Positions 30,586 to 38,431 of a DNA stretch of 64,000 nt are shown here, piece by piece (the stretch's first letter is position 1; each line of letters opens with the position of its first letter). Location: contig NZ_JAPENL010000001.1 in assembly GCF_026342015.1 (NCBI RefSeq), forward strand, positions 2,480,001 to 2,544,000. Direction: 5' to 3'. The translations under genes were made by a program, and so were the position numbers. Below the pieces are notes generated by a model. It was not told where the DNA came from. It made no database searches and worked only from the letters and a program-made list of their open reading frames with translations. This DNA comes from Micromonospora lupini (GTDB lineage: Bacteria > Actinomycetota > Actinomycetes > Mycobacteriales > Micromonosporaceae).

Positions 30586-31307
30586 CCCGACCCGACCAGG
30601 GCGAGCGGCACGGACGGACGGCCCACGGTCGACCGCGCCGCCCGGGGAATGACCCGGGTGAGCTCGGCGCCGGGGAGCCAGACCTTGATCTCCTTGGGGC
30701 GGGCGGCTGCTCCCCGCCCGCGCGCCGAGACGGTGACCTCCCGGCGACGCAGCCGCCCCCGGCCCTGGCCGAGCCCCTCCCAGACGCCACGAACCACCTG
30801 CAACGTCACGTCCGCGCCGTCCCACCGGCCGTACGGAACGAGCACGCTGCCGCGCTGCCGGGCCCGCGCGGCCAGCCGGGTGGCGACCGAGGCGGAGACC
30901 GCGGCGGGCACCGCGGTGACCACGACGTCCACCCCGTCGATCAGCGCGGCGACCACGGTGGCCCACTCGGGGCCGGGATTCGGCACCAGGGCCAGCCGGT
31001 CCAGGGCGATGCCCAGCTCGGCTGCCGCACCCGCGCCGAACGTCGGCACTCCGACCACGGCACACCACGAACCGGCCCGGGACGCCTCGGCCAGCAGGGC
31101 CAGCACCAGCGAGGTGCCGCCACTGCGTCGGGGTTGACCGGCGGCGACCGCGATCGTGCTGCCGCGACGCAGGCCCCGGTTGGGCAACAGACCGGTCAGC
31201 TCGGGCGTCACCGGTAGCACCCGCTGGCCGCCGACCGGATCGGGTGCGCTCGCCGGGCGTACCAGATCGGCCAGTGCGGCGGAACCGACCACCATGCGGC
31301 CCGCCAT
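30582..31307 (-). CDS. imuA': ImuA', RecA-like mutasome accessory protein
   Basis: 241 residues, RecA-like fold with a degenerate nucleotide loop (GLRRGSTIAVAAGQPRRSGG) and hydrophobic strands (GVDVVVTAVPAAV). It is the usual partner of ImuB, and the start of imuB overlaps its stop. The start at 31307 has a G-rich sequence ahead but no clean Shine-Dalgarno; a second ATG lies a few codons in. A strong hairpin separates it from the HEPN gene upstream. Confidence 0.85.
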   Translation of the reverse strand: MAGRMVVGSAALADLVRPASAPDPVGGQRVLPVTPELTGLLPNRGLRRGSTIAVAAGQPRRSGGTSLVLALLAEASRAGSWCAVVGVPTFGAGAAAELGIALDRLALVPNPGPEWATVVAALIDGVDVVVTAVPAAVSASVATRLAARARQRGSVLVPYGRWDGADVTLQVVRGVWEGLGQGRGRLRRREVTVSARGRGAAARPKEIKVWLPGAELTRVIPRAARSTVGRPSVPLALVGSG

Positions 31308-31354
31308 GGGACCAACCCCCCGTCATTGCTGTGAAACAGATCAGGACCGACGCA

Positions 31355-31402
31355 CCGTGACGCCGGCCGCCCGGCTTCCCTTCCAGGCGGTCGGCGTCAC
31401 GG
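31355..31402 (-). terminator. 17-bp stem between the HEPN gene and imuA'
   Basis: Arms at 31355-31371 and 31386-31402 pair over 17 positions (one G-T), with the core CCGTGACGCCG perfectly matched, around a 14-base loop. It begins six bases after the HEPN stop. It could terminate most HEPN transcripts and thereby set the level of imuA'B. No T-run. Confidence 0.6.
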
Positions 31403-31407
31403 CGGGC

Positions 31408-31857
31408 TCACGCGGCGAGGCCGTCCAGGGCCGGTTGGTGCGCCACGCCGAGCGCGGTCTCCACCACCGTGACGAACTGTTCGGCGGCGCGGAGCAGATC
31501 GTCGGCCTCCCGGGCGCTGACCACCCGGGGGATGCCGGCTTCGGCGGCGGCTCGCTTGCTGGCCCCGGCGGCGAAGAACCGGGACCACTCGTCGAGCTCG
31601 GGGGCGACGGCGCAGAGCAGGACCCAGACGCTGGTGATCCGGTTACGCCGGCTCGGGGCGGGCCGGGCCCGGGCGGCGAGCAGGGCAGCCGCCGCGCGCA
31701 GCGCCGCCAGGTGGGCGGCCGCGTAGCGCAGGCCGTCGGGTCGGGTCTGGCCGGCCTCGACCAGCCCACGGCGGGCCAGGGTGAGGAGCTGGGCAGGGGT
31801 GCGGTGCGGCAGCACGTGCGCCGGCACCGTCGGTGCCTGAGCCGGGTTGGTCGGCAT
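31408..31857 (-). CDS. SAV_6107-family HEPN domain protein
   Basis: 149 residues, all helical. Recognised from LLTLARRGLVEA, GLRYAAAHLAALRAAAALLA and SREADDLLRAAEQFV-like segments typical of the SAV_6107 HEPN family, which in streptomycetes also neighbours mutasome genes. An R-x4-H pattern (RYAAAH) is present, but in the first long helix rather than where RNase HEPNs carry it, so RNase activity is not implied. ATG 31857 has GGAGGAGA seven bases ahead. Two LexA boxes lie about 300 bases upstream, so SOS control is likely. Confidence 0.82.
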   Translation of the reverse strand: MPTNPAQAPTVPAHVLPHRTPAQLLTLARRGLVEAGQTRPDGLRYAAAHLAALRAAAALLAARARPAPSRRNRITSVWVLLCAVAPELDEWSRFFAAGASKRAAAEAGIPRVVSAREADDLLRAAEQFVTVVETALGVAHQPALDGLAA

Positions 31858-31956
31858 GGACTGTCTCCTCCACGTGGCCGGGGCGTCGGCCGGGGCGGTG
31901 GTGCCGCCGACGAGACGCCGAGGTCGGGTGGTGCGGAGGAAGACGCACCGGGTGTG

Positions 31957-31999
31957 GCCGGCCGGGTGTGGATGCTTCCCCACACCACACCCGGCCGGC
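31957..31999 (-). promoter_or_regulatory. Perfect 15-bp hairpin in the HEPN gene leader
   Basis: GCCGGCCGGGTGTGG (31957-31971) is matched by its exact complement at 31985-31999, with a 13-base loop. It lies 100 bases ahead of the HEPN start, downstream of the LexA boxes, and could act as an attenuator or RNA-stability element. Confidence 0.6.
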
Positions 32000-32159
32000 G
32001 TACCGGCGGGTTCGTCGCCCGCCGCCCGGGGGTCGTGGGCGGCGAGCGACGCTCCTGCCTGATGGGACCGGGCTCGCGACTGCCCGGAAACCCAGGTGCG
32101 GCCCGCGAAGCCACACCGCCCGGAGCTGGCGCCGCGAAACACCGCGCTCCGGCTGGTTG

Positions 32160-32192
32160 GAACGGGCGTTCGAGGAAATCGAACACTCGTTC
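32160..32192. promoter_or_regulatory. Two LexA (SOS) boxes
   Basis: GAACGGGCGTTC (32160-32171) and GAACACTCGTTC (32181-32192) both fit the Gram-positive/actinobacterial LexA consensus GAAC-N4-GTTC, 21 bp apart. Facing the HEPN-imuA'-imuB-dnaE2 run, they explain DNA-damage induction of the mutasome. They could also affect the divergent YbaK-like gene. Confidence 0.8.
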
Positions 32193-32310
32193 TAACTGCT
32201 CCTGACAGTACACCTCCCCTCCGACGAAAATGCAACGTGTGACGCGCCAGGGCTCGCCGTCGATGCGTACCGGCGTGAGCCGGCACCGGCGGACCGGGAA
32301 GAATGTCCCC

Positions 32311-32799
32311 ATGCAGCCACACCCGAACGTACGGGCGGTGCAGGACGCACTCGACGACGCCGGTGCGCGCGACGGCGCCGGCCAGCCCAGCACGGTCCGC
32401 CTGCTGCCCGACGCGGTGCACACCGCCGCAGCCGCCGCCGAGGCGCTCGGCGTCGAGGTCGGCCAGATCGCCAACTCGCTGATCTTCGACGCGGACGACG
32501 CGCCGCTGCTCGTGCTCACCTCCGGCGCGCACCGGGTCGACACCGCCGGCCTGGCCGCGTCCATCGGAGTCACCCGGCTGCGCCGGGCCACCCCGGAGTT
32601 CGTCCGCGAGCACACCGGGCAGCCGATCGGCGGAGTCGCCCCGCTCGGGCACCCGCAGCCGCTGCGCACCCTGGTGGACACCGCGCTGGCGGCGTACCCG
32701 CAGGTCTGGGCCGCGGGCGGCGTACCGCAGGCGGTCTTCCCGACCACCCACGCCGAGCTGCTGCGCGTCACCGCCGGCACCCCGGCCGAGGTGGCGTGA
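32311..32799 (+). CDS. YbaK/EbsC-family aminoacyl-tRNA deacylase-like protein
   Basis: 162 residues, YbaK/ProX fold. Motifs include ANSLIFDADDAPLLVLTSGAH and GQPIGGVAPLGHPQPL, typical of free-standing editing domains that hydrolyse mischarged tRNA. The exact tRNA substrate is not predictable. ATG 32311 is chosen at the start of the conserved region; the frame is open to 32230. The stop overlaps the next start as GTGA. Confidence 0.87.
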   Translation: MQPHPNVRAVQDALDDAGARDGAGQPSTVRLLPDAVHTAAAAAEALGVEVGQIANSLIFDADDAPLLVLTSGAHRVDTAGLAASIGVTRLRRATPEFVREHTGQPIGGVAPLGHPQPLRTLVDTALAAYPQVWAAGGVPQAVFPTTHAELLRVTAGTPAEVA

Positions 32800-33566
32800 G
32801 CGAGCGGAGCGAGCGAACCGGCCGGCACAGCAGCGCCGTACCGGAGCTGGTCACCCTGCACGTGTGGCGGACTCCCCGCGGCGCGTTGCCCCGGGCGCTG
32901 ACCCGGATGGCGGTGGACCCGCGTCGGCTGCGGGCCCTGCCGGGCGTCCGGTTCGGCAAACTGCTGGGCACGGGGACCGGCACCGGCTTCGGGCCGGGCG
33001 ACGCCGACCTGACCCGGTGGGCGGCGCTCACCGTCTGGGACTCCCCCGCCGCGGCGGCCGGCTTCGACGACTCGCCGGTCGGACGCGCCTGGGCGCGGAT
33101 CGCCCACGCCCAGGCCCGGGTCGACCTGCGCCCGCTGAGCAGCCGGGGCGAGTGGTCCGGCCAGCAACCGTTCGGCGAGCCGCCGGGCGGCCGGGTCACC
33201 GGCCCGGTGCTGGCGCTGACCCGGGCCCGGTTGCGGGCCCGCCGGGCGGCCACCTTCTGGCGGGCGATCCCGCCGGTGGCCGCCGCCCTGCGCGACGCGC
33301 CCGGGTTGCTGGCCCGGTTCGGCGTCGGTGAGGCCCCGCTGGGTTGGCAGGGCACGGTGAGCGTGTGGCGTGACCCGACGGACCTGGTGGCGTTCGCGTA
33401 CCGTCACCCGGAGCATCGGGCGGCGATCATGCGAACCCCCACCGCGGGCTGGTACGCCGAGGAGCTGTTCGCCCGGTTCGAGGTACGCGACGTGGTCGGC
33501 GACCGGACGGTCCTCGGGTGGGTCGTCGACGACGACCAGGCGACAGTGAAGGGTGGACGGGCATGA
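32796..33566 (+). CDS. Spheroidene monooxygenase-like (CrtA family) carotenoid oxygenase
   Basis: 256 residues. The pattern FGKLLGTGTGTGFGP followed by WAALTVWDS and GEWSGQQPF resembles the CrtA family, which oxygenates carotenoid end groups. The GTG start lies in a GAGCGAGCGGAGCGAGCG-type stretch common near Micromonospora gene ends, so the first ten residues may not be real. First of a run of coupled genes that looks like a carotenoid-tailoring module. Confidence 0.72.
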   Translation: MSERSERTGRHSSAVPELVTLHVWRTPRGALPRALTRMAVDPRRLRALPGVRFGKLLGTGTGTGFGPGDADLTRWAALTVWDSPAAAAGFDDSPVGRAWARIAHAQARVDLRPLSSRGEWSGQQPFGEPPGGRVTGPVLALTRARLRARRAATFWRAIPPVAAALRDAPGLLARFGVGEAPLGWQGTVSVWRDPTDLVAFAYRHPEHRAAIMRTPTAGWYAEELFARFEVRDVVGDRTVLGWVVDDDQATVKGGRA

Positions 33567-34114
33567 GGTTGGTGCGCTGGACGCCGGACGATCTCGTCCG
33601 GCGGCTGGACGACGTGGTGGCCGTCTACGGCGAGGCGATGGGATACCGCACCGACCTGCTGGAGGCCCGGCGCGGCTACATCGCCACCCACGTCCGCCGG
33701 CCCGGGTTCCGGGCCGTGGCCAGCCTGACCAGCGAGGGTCACCTCGCCGGCTTCGGGTACGGCTATCTGGGCGGTCCGGGCCAGTGGTGGCACGACCAGG
33801 TGCACCGGGCGTTGGACGGCCCGACCCGCAAGCGCTGGCTCACCCACTGCTTCGAGGTGGTCGAGCTGCACGTCCGCCCGCCGGCGCAGGGGCACGGGCT
33901 GGGCGCCGGGCAGTTGCGGGCGCTGCTCACGATGGCCGAGGGCGACACCACGCTGCTGTCCACCCCGGAGGCCGAGGAGCAGACCTCGCGGGCCTGGCGG
34001 CTGTACCGACGGTTCGGCTTCGTCGACGTGCTGCGCGACTTCCACTTCCCCGGTGACGAACGGCCCTTCGGCGTACTCGGTCGAGATCTGCCGCTTGAGC
34101 CGTCCGCGTCATGA
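33563..34114 (+). CDS. GNAT-family N-acetyltransferase
   Basis: 183 residues. The acetyl-CoA loop appears as RPPAQGHGLGAGQLRALL, with the C-terminal WRLYRRFGFVDV typical of GNAT enzymes. ATG 33563 overlaps the previous stop (ATGA), and the stop overlaps the carotenoid gene that follows. The acetylated substrate is unknown; the position inside a carotenoid gene run is unusual and may only reflect a shared promoter. Confidence 0.82.
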   Translation: MRLVRWTPDDLVRRLDDVVAVYGEAMGYRTDLLEARRGYIATHVRRPGFRAVASLTSEGHLAGFGYGYLGGPGQWWHDQVHRALDGPTRKRWLTHCFEVVELHVRPPAQGHGLGAGQLRALLTMAEGDTTLLSTPEAEEQTSRAWRLYRRFGFVDVLRDFHFPGDERPFGVLGRDLPLEPSAS

Positions 34115-35025
34115 CCCGGCGGATCTCCTGGACGCTGCTCGCCGTCCTGGTGCTCGCCCAGATCTGCTATCCGCTGACCACCGGCGCCACCCGGGCCGGG
34201 CTGACCGTGGCCACCGTCGTGCTCGGCTGGCTGCTCTCGGTCGGGCACGCGCTGCTCAGTCGCGGCCCCCGGGTCGCGGCGGCGCTTGTCGCGGTGGCCA
34301 CCGGCGGCGGTTTCGCGATCGAGGCGATCGGGGTGGCCACCGGTGTGCCGTTCGGCAGCTACGACTACTCCGGTGAGCTGGGGCCCAAGCTGGCCGGGGT
34401 CCCGTTGATCATCCCGCTGGCCTGGACCTGGATGGCCTGGCCGGCGTGGCTGGCCGCGGTCCGCCTGACCGGCGGCAGCGGCACACCGACCAGCGCCGGC
34501 ACGACGGCCGGCGGCAGCGGCACACCGACCAGCCACGGCACGACGGCCGGCGGCAGCGGTACGACGGCCGGCCGGTGGGTGGGCAGGATCGCGCTGGCCG
34601 CGGTGGGGCTGGCCGCCTGGGATCTCTTCCTCGATCCGCAGATGGTCGCCGAAGGCTACTGGATCTGGCGGGACGCCAGCCCGGCGCTGCCCGGCCTGGC
34701 CGGCATCCCGGTCAGCAACTACCTGGGCTGGCTGCTCTTCGCGGTGCTGCTGATGAGCGCGCTGCGCCCGCTGGCCGGGCCGGCCGCCGAGCACACCGAT
34801 CGGCGGGACCACCCGATGGTCGCGCTGTACCTGTGGACGTACTTCTCCAGCATCCTGGCCCACGCGGTCTTCCTGGACCTGCCCGCGTCGGCGCTCTGGG
34901 GCGCGGCCGGCATGGCGGTCACCGCCGTGCCGTTGACGGTGACCCTGCTGCGCGCCCGCCGGCCCCACCACGCGCGCCGGAACGACAACCAACCGCACCG
35001 CACCGGCGTCGACGCGACCCGATGA
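34111..35025 (+). CDS. CruF-like carotenoid biosynthesis membrane protein
   Basis: 304 residues with about seven membrane helices and the DUF422/CruF signatures FGSYDYSGELGPKLAGVPL and YWIWRDASPALPGLAGIPVSNYLGW (key residues given in part). Family members are carotenoid 1,2-hydratases, such as bisanhydrobacterioruberin hydratase. A Gly/Thr/Ser-rich insert of about 35 residues between helices (near 125-160) is encoded by an internal 39-bp repeat. Overlaps both neighbours by ATGA. Confidence 0.8.
   Translation: MTRRISWTLLAVLVLAQICYPLTTGATRAGLTVATVVLGWLLSVGHALLSRGPRVAAALVAVATGGGFAIEAIGVATGVPFGSYDYSGELGPKLAGVPLIIPLAWTWMAWPAWLAAVRLTGGSGTPTSAGTTAGGSGTPTSHGTTAGGSGTTAGRWVGRIALAAVGLAAWDLFLDPQMVAEGYWIWRDASPALPGLAGIPVSNYLGWLLFAVLLMSALRPLAGPAAEHTDRRDHPMVALYLWTYFSSILAHAVFLDLPASALWGAAGMAVTAVPLTVTLLRARRPHHARRNDNQPHRTGVDATR
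34484..34579 (+). repeat. 39-bp internal repeat in the CruF-like gene
   Basis: Two nearly identical 39-bp units plus a truncated third encode GGSGTPTS(A/H)GTTA repeats. The insert falls in a loop between membrane segments. Exact ends are approximate. Confidence 0.65.
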
Positions 35026-36149
35026 TCGTCCTGGCCGCCCTGCTGCTCGCCGTCGCCGCGCTGACCGGGCACACCTGGGTCAACGCCGCCGGATGGCTGC
35101 GCCGCCCCACCGACCGACCCGACGACGTCGACGAGCCGGTGGCCGTCCTGCTGCCGCTGCGCGACGAGGCCGCCCGGGTCACGCCCTGTCTCCGCGCCCT
35201 ACTCGCCCAGCGTGGTGTGCCGGCGCTGCGCATCGTGGTCCTCGACGACGGGTCCACCGACGGCACCGCCGAGGTGGTCCGCGCGGTAGTCGGCGACGAC
35301 CCGCGGGTCACAGTGCTCAGCGGGGTCGCCCCGCCGTCGGGTTGGCTGGGCAAGCCGCACGCCTGCTGGCAGTTGGCCACCCGGGCCGACCCGGCGGCCA
35401 CCGCGCTGGTCTTCGTCGACGCCGACGTGGTGCTCGCCCCGCACGCCGTGGCCGCCGCCGTCACCGAGCTGCGCGCCGCCCGCGCGACGCTGCTGTCGCC
35501 GTACCCCCGGATCGTGGTGGCGACGGCTGCCGACCGGCTCGTGCAGCCGCTGTTGCAGTGGTTGTGGCTGACCTTCCTGCCGCTGCGGGCGATGGAGCGC
35601 TCACGGCGGCCGTCGCTGGCCGCGGCGGGCGGGCAGTTCCTGGTGGTGGACCGGGCCGGCTACACCGCCGCCGGCGGGCACGCCGCCGTCGCCGACAAGA
35701 TCCTGGAGGACGTCGAGCTGGCCCGGGCCGTCAAGCGGGCCGGCAGGCGGATCGCCCTGGCCGACGGCTCCCGGCTGGCCACCTGCCGGATGTACGACGA
35801 CTGGCCGCAACTGCGCGACGGGTACTCGAAGTCACTGTGGGCGTCGTTCGGGCACCCCGGCGCGGCGGCCGCCGTGGTGACGCTGCTGCTCCTGCTCTAC
35901 ACCGCCCCGCCGCTGGTAGCGCTGGCCGGGCTCGTGGTCGGCTCGGCGCAGGTGGCCGCCGTGGGCCTGGCGAGCTACCTGCTCGGGGTGGCCGGGCGGG
36001 TGCTCACCGCCCGCGCGACAGGTGGCAGGTGGTGGCCCGACGCGCTCGCACACCCCGTGTCGGTCGTGGTCCTCGGTTGGTTGACGCTGCGGTCGTACCA
36101 TCTGCGAAAGCGACGCCGCCTGGCCTGGCGGGGCCGCCCGGTCAGCTAG
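35022..36149 (+). CDS. Family 2 glycosyltransferase, probably carotenoid glycosyltransferase
   Basis: 375 residues. N-terminal membrane helix, then the GT2 core: VLLPLRDEAARV, VLDDGSTDGTAEVV, the metal-binding FVDADV and EDVELARAVKRAG. A C-terminal block of three or four helices follows. ATG 35022 overlaps the previous stop. The CruF-like and desaturase neighbours suggest it glycosylates a hydroxylated carotenoid, similar to CruC. This is inference from context. Confidence 0.8.
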   Translation: MIVLAALLLAVAALTGHTWVNAAGWLRRPTDRPDDVDEPVAVLLPLRDEAARVTPCLRALLAQRGVPALRIVVLDDGSTDGTAEVVRAVVGDDPRVTVLSGVAPPSGWLGKPHACWQLATRADPAATALVFVDADVVLAPHAVAAAVTELRAARATLLSPYPRIVVATAADRLVQPLLQWLWLTFLPLRAMERSRRPSLAAAGGQFLVVDRAGYTAAGGHAAVADKILEDVELARAVKRAGRRIALADGSRLATCRMYDDWPQLRDGYSKSLWASFGHPGAAAAVVTLLLLLYTAPPLVALAGLVVGSAQVAAVGLASYLLGVAGRVLTARATGGRWWPDALAHPVSVVVLGWLTLRSYHLRKRRRLAWRGRPVS

Positions 36150-36159
36150 GAGGCGCGGC

Positions 36160-37647
36160 ATGGCGCGGATCGTGGTCGTCGGCGCCGGGGTGGGTGGCCT
36201 GGCCACCGCCGCCCGGCTGGCCGCAACCGGGCACCAGGTGACCGTCTTCGAGGCCGCCGACACGGTCGGTGGCAAGCTCGGCCGGTACGTGCACGACACC
36301 CCGGCCGGGTCGTTCCACTTCGACACCGGGCCGAGCCTGCTCACCCTGCCCGAGGTCTTCCACGACCTGTTCGAGGCGACCGGGGCGAAGCTCGACGAGT
36401 ACCTGGACCTGACGCCGCTGGACCCGATCGTCAGGCATGTCTTTCCCGGTGGCGGCCCGACAGTGGATTCGTGCGCCGAGCCGGTGGAGTTCGCCGCGCG
36501 GATCGGAGCCGCCCTCGGGGACCGGGCGGCGGCCGACTGGCAGCGGCTGTGGCGCCGGGCCGAACGGGTGTGGCGGGCCTCCGAACGGGACATCCTGCGC
36601 CGTACCGTCGACTCCCCCCGCGACCTCGCGTCGCTGGCCTGGCGCGTCGGTGACCTGGCCGCCATCGCCCCGGGCCGCACCCTGCGCGGGCTGGGCCGCC
36701 GGCACCTGTCCGACCCGCGGCTGCGGATGCTGCTGGACCGGTACGCCACCTACACAGGCGCCGACCCACGCCGGGCGCCGGCGGCGCTGGTCGCGGTCCC
36801 CTACGCCGAGCTGACCTACGGTGGGTGGTACCTGCGTGGCGGGCTGGGCACGCTCGCCGACGCGCTGCTGACCCGCTGCCTGGACCTCGGCGTGGTCGTG
36901 CAGACCGGCACCGCGGTGACCCGGATCGACGCGGCGGGCGGACGGGTCCACGGGGTACGCCTCGCCGGCGTCACCGCGCCGGTGCCCGCCGACGTGGTGG
37001 TGGCCAACGTCGACGCGCTCACCGTCTACCGCGACCTGCTGCCGCACGCGCGCCGGCTGGCCGGCCTGACCGACCGCAGCCTCGCCGGTTTCGTGCTGCT
37101 GCTCGGCGTCTCCGGCAGCACCGGCGTGGCGCACCACAACGTCTTCTTCCCGCGCGACTACGACGCGGAGTTCGACGCGGTCTTCGGTGACCCGGGGCGG
37201 GGCGTACGGGCCCGACCGGCGGCCGACCCGACTGTGTTCGTCACAGTCGCCGACGACCCGATGGTCCGCCCGGCCGGACACGAGGCGTGGTTCGTGCTGG
37301 TCAACGCACCTCGCCACGGCAGCGCGGCGGGCGCGGTCGACTGGCGACGCCCGGGGCTCGCCGACGCGTACGCCGACCGGATCCTGGACGTCCTGGCCGA
37401 GCGTGGCGTCGAGTTGCGGGACCGGCTGCTGTTCCGCGAGGTGCGCACCCCGGCCGACCTGGACGCGGCGACCGGTGCGCCGGGCGGCACGATCTACGGC
37501 ACCGCCGGTGGGCTGCTCCGCCCGGCCAACCGGGGCCCGGCGCACGGGTTGTGGCTGGTGGGCGGCTCCAGCCACCCCGGCGGCGGCCTGCCCATGGTGA
37601 CCCTCTCCGCGCAGATCGTCGCCGACGAGATCGGCCCCGCCTGGTAG
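36160..37647 (+). CDS. CrtI-family FAD-dependent carotenoid desaturase/oxidase
   Basis: 495 residues. N-terminal dinucleotide motif VVVGAGVGGLATAARLA, then GGKLGRY and the substrate-side FDTGPSLLTLPEVF. The C-terminal FAD motif is VGGSSHPGGGLPMV. It belongs to the phytoene desaturase superfamily; the exact step (desaturation or terminal oxidation) cannot be read from the sequence. ATG 36160 has GGAGG seven bases upstream. Last gene of the carotenoid run. Confidence 0.87.
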   Translation: MARIVVVGAGVGGLATAARLAATGHQVTVFEAADTVGGKLGRYVHDTPAGSFHFDTGPSLLTLPEVFHDLFEATGAKLDEYLDLTPLDPIVRHVFPGGGPTVDSCAEPVEFAARIGAALGDRAAADWQRLWRRAERVWRASERDILRRTVDSPRDLASLAWRVGDLAAIAPGRTLRGLGRRHLSDPRLRMLLDRYATYTGADPRRAPAALVAVPYAELTYGGWYLRGGLGTLADALLTRCLDLGVVVQTGTAVTRIDAAGGRVHGVRLAGVTAPVPADVVVANVDALTVYRDLLPHARRLAGLTDRSLAGFVLLLGVSGSTGVAHHNVFFPRDYDAEFDAVFGDPGRGVRARPAADPTVFVTVADDPMVRPAGHEAWFVLVNAPRHGSAAGAVDWRRPGLADAYADRILDVLAERGVELRDRLLFREVRTPADLDAATGAPGGTIYGTAGGLLRPANRGPAHGLWLVGGSSHPGGGLPMVTLSAQIVADEIGPAW

Positions 37648-37697
37648 GCCCGGCCGCTCACCGGCCCCGTCCGGCTCAGCGCGCCGGGCCGGCTTGC

Positions 37698-38387
37698 TCA
37701 GCCGGCGTCGAGCAGGGCGCGGCGGACGGTGGAGAGCAGTTGCCCCAGCCCGAAGCCGGCAAGCAACACCCACACCGCCGTCGCCATGGTGATGGTCCCG
37801 GCGGCCAGGTCCGGTTCGATCAGACCGGCCAGCCCGGCGACCAGCAGGCCCGCAAGCGCGACCGAGACCCGGGTGGGTCGTTCGCCGACGGTCACCGCGC
37901 CGATGTCACGCATCCCGGCGGAGACCGCGCGGGCCCGGACGTACTCGTGCAGCCAGGACAGCGCGCCGCCCGCGACGACAAGCGCGCCCGGCGCGCCGAC
38001 AAGCCAGAACGCCAGCAGCCACGCCACCTCGCCGAGCCGGTCGGCAAGCGAGTCGTAGACGTAGCCGAGCCGGGTGGTGCGGCCGGTGGCGACCGCCACC
38101 GCGCCGTCCACGCTGTCGGCCACCGCGGCGAGCAGCACGAACAACGCGCCGAGGAACGGGCCGTCGCCGGGCCGGGTCGCCAGCAACGGTACGCAGAAAC
38201 AGAGCAGCACCCCCGCCACGGTGACCGGGGTGGGGCCGACCCGCAGCCGACCCAGCACATACCCGACGTGGTACGCGAACCGCAGCCAGGCGCGTACCAC
38301 CGGCGCGGCGACCCGCGGGTCGAACCCGCCGTGCAACCGCGCCCACGCCGTGGCGTACTGGTCCCAGTTCAGCTGTGTGCCCACCAT
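37698..38387 (-). CDS. CDP-alcohol phosphatidyltransferase family protein
   Basis: 229 residues with about five membrane helices. The CDP-alcohol motif is present as DSVDGAVAVATG followed by GYVYDSLAD. All four acidic positions are kept, but the usual Arg after Ala (DGxxAR) is Val here. The transferred alcohol is not predictable. Convergent with the desaturase gene, 50 bases apart. Confidence 0.82.
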   Translation of the reverse strand: MVGTQLNWDQYATAWARLHGGFDPRVAAPVVRAWLRFAYHVGYVLGRLRVGPTPVTVAGVLLCFCVPLLATRPGDGPFLGALFVLLAAVADSVDGAVAVATGRTTRLGYVYDSLADRLGEVAWLLAFWLVGAPGALVVAGGALSWLHEYVRARAVSAGMRDIGAVTVGERPTRVSVALAGLLVAGLAGLIEPDLAAGTITMATAVWVLLAGFGLGQLLSTVRRALLDAG

Positions 38388-38431
38388 GGATCAACCGTCG
38401 TGCCGGGCATCAGGTGTCGCAGACTCCGCGT

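Larger units (their letters stand above)
31858..32310. other. Gene-free region: SOS boxes and long HEPN leader
   Basis: 453 bases between the HEPN gene (minus) and the YbaK-like gene (plus). It holds two LexA boxes (32160-32192) and about 300 bases of stem-rich sequence toward the HEPN start. The stems include the 15-bp one at 31957-31999 and a GGTGTGGC/GCCGCACC hairpin. A frame is open through it on the minus strand, but I do not believe it codes. I could not match it to a riboswitch class I know. Confidence 0.55.

Noticed and set aside
31858..32159. Known riboswitch (cobalamin, c-di-AMP or SAM type)
   Set aside because: The region is stem-rich, but I could not find the conserved cores of these classes; left as an unidentified leader.
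31408..32751. A 447-codon frame covering the HEPN gene and its upstream region
   Set aside because: It runs through the LexA boxes and a stem-rich leader and into the antisense of the YbaK-like gene; the HEPN start at 31857 has a strong ribosome binding site.
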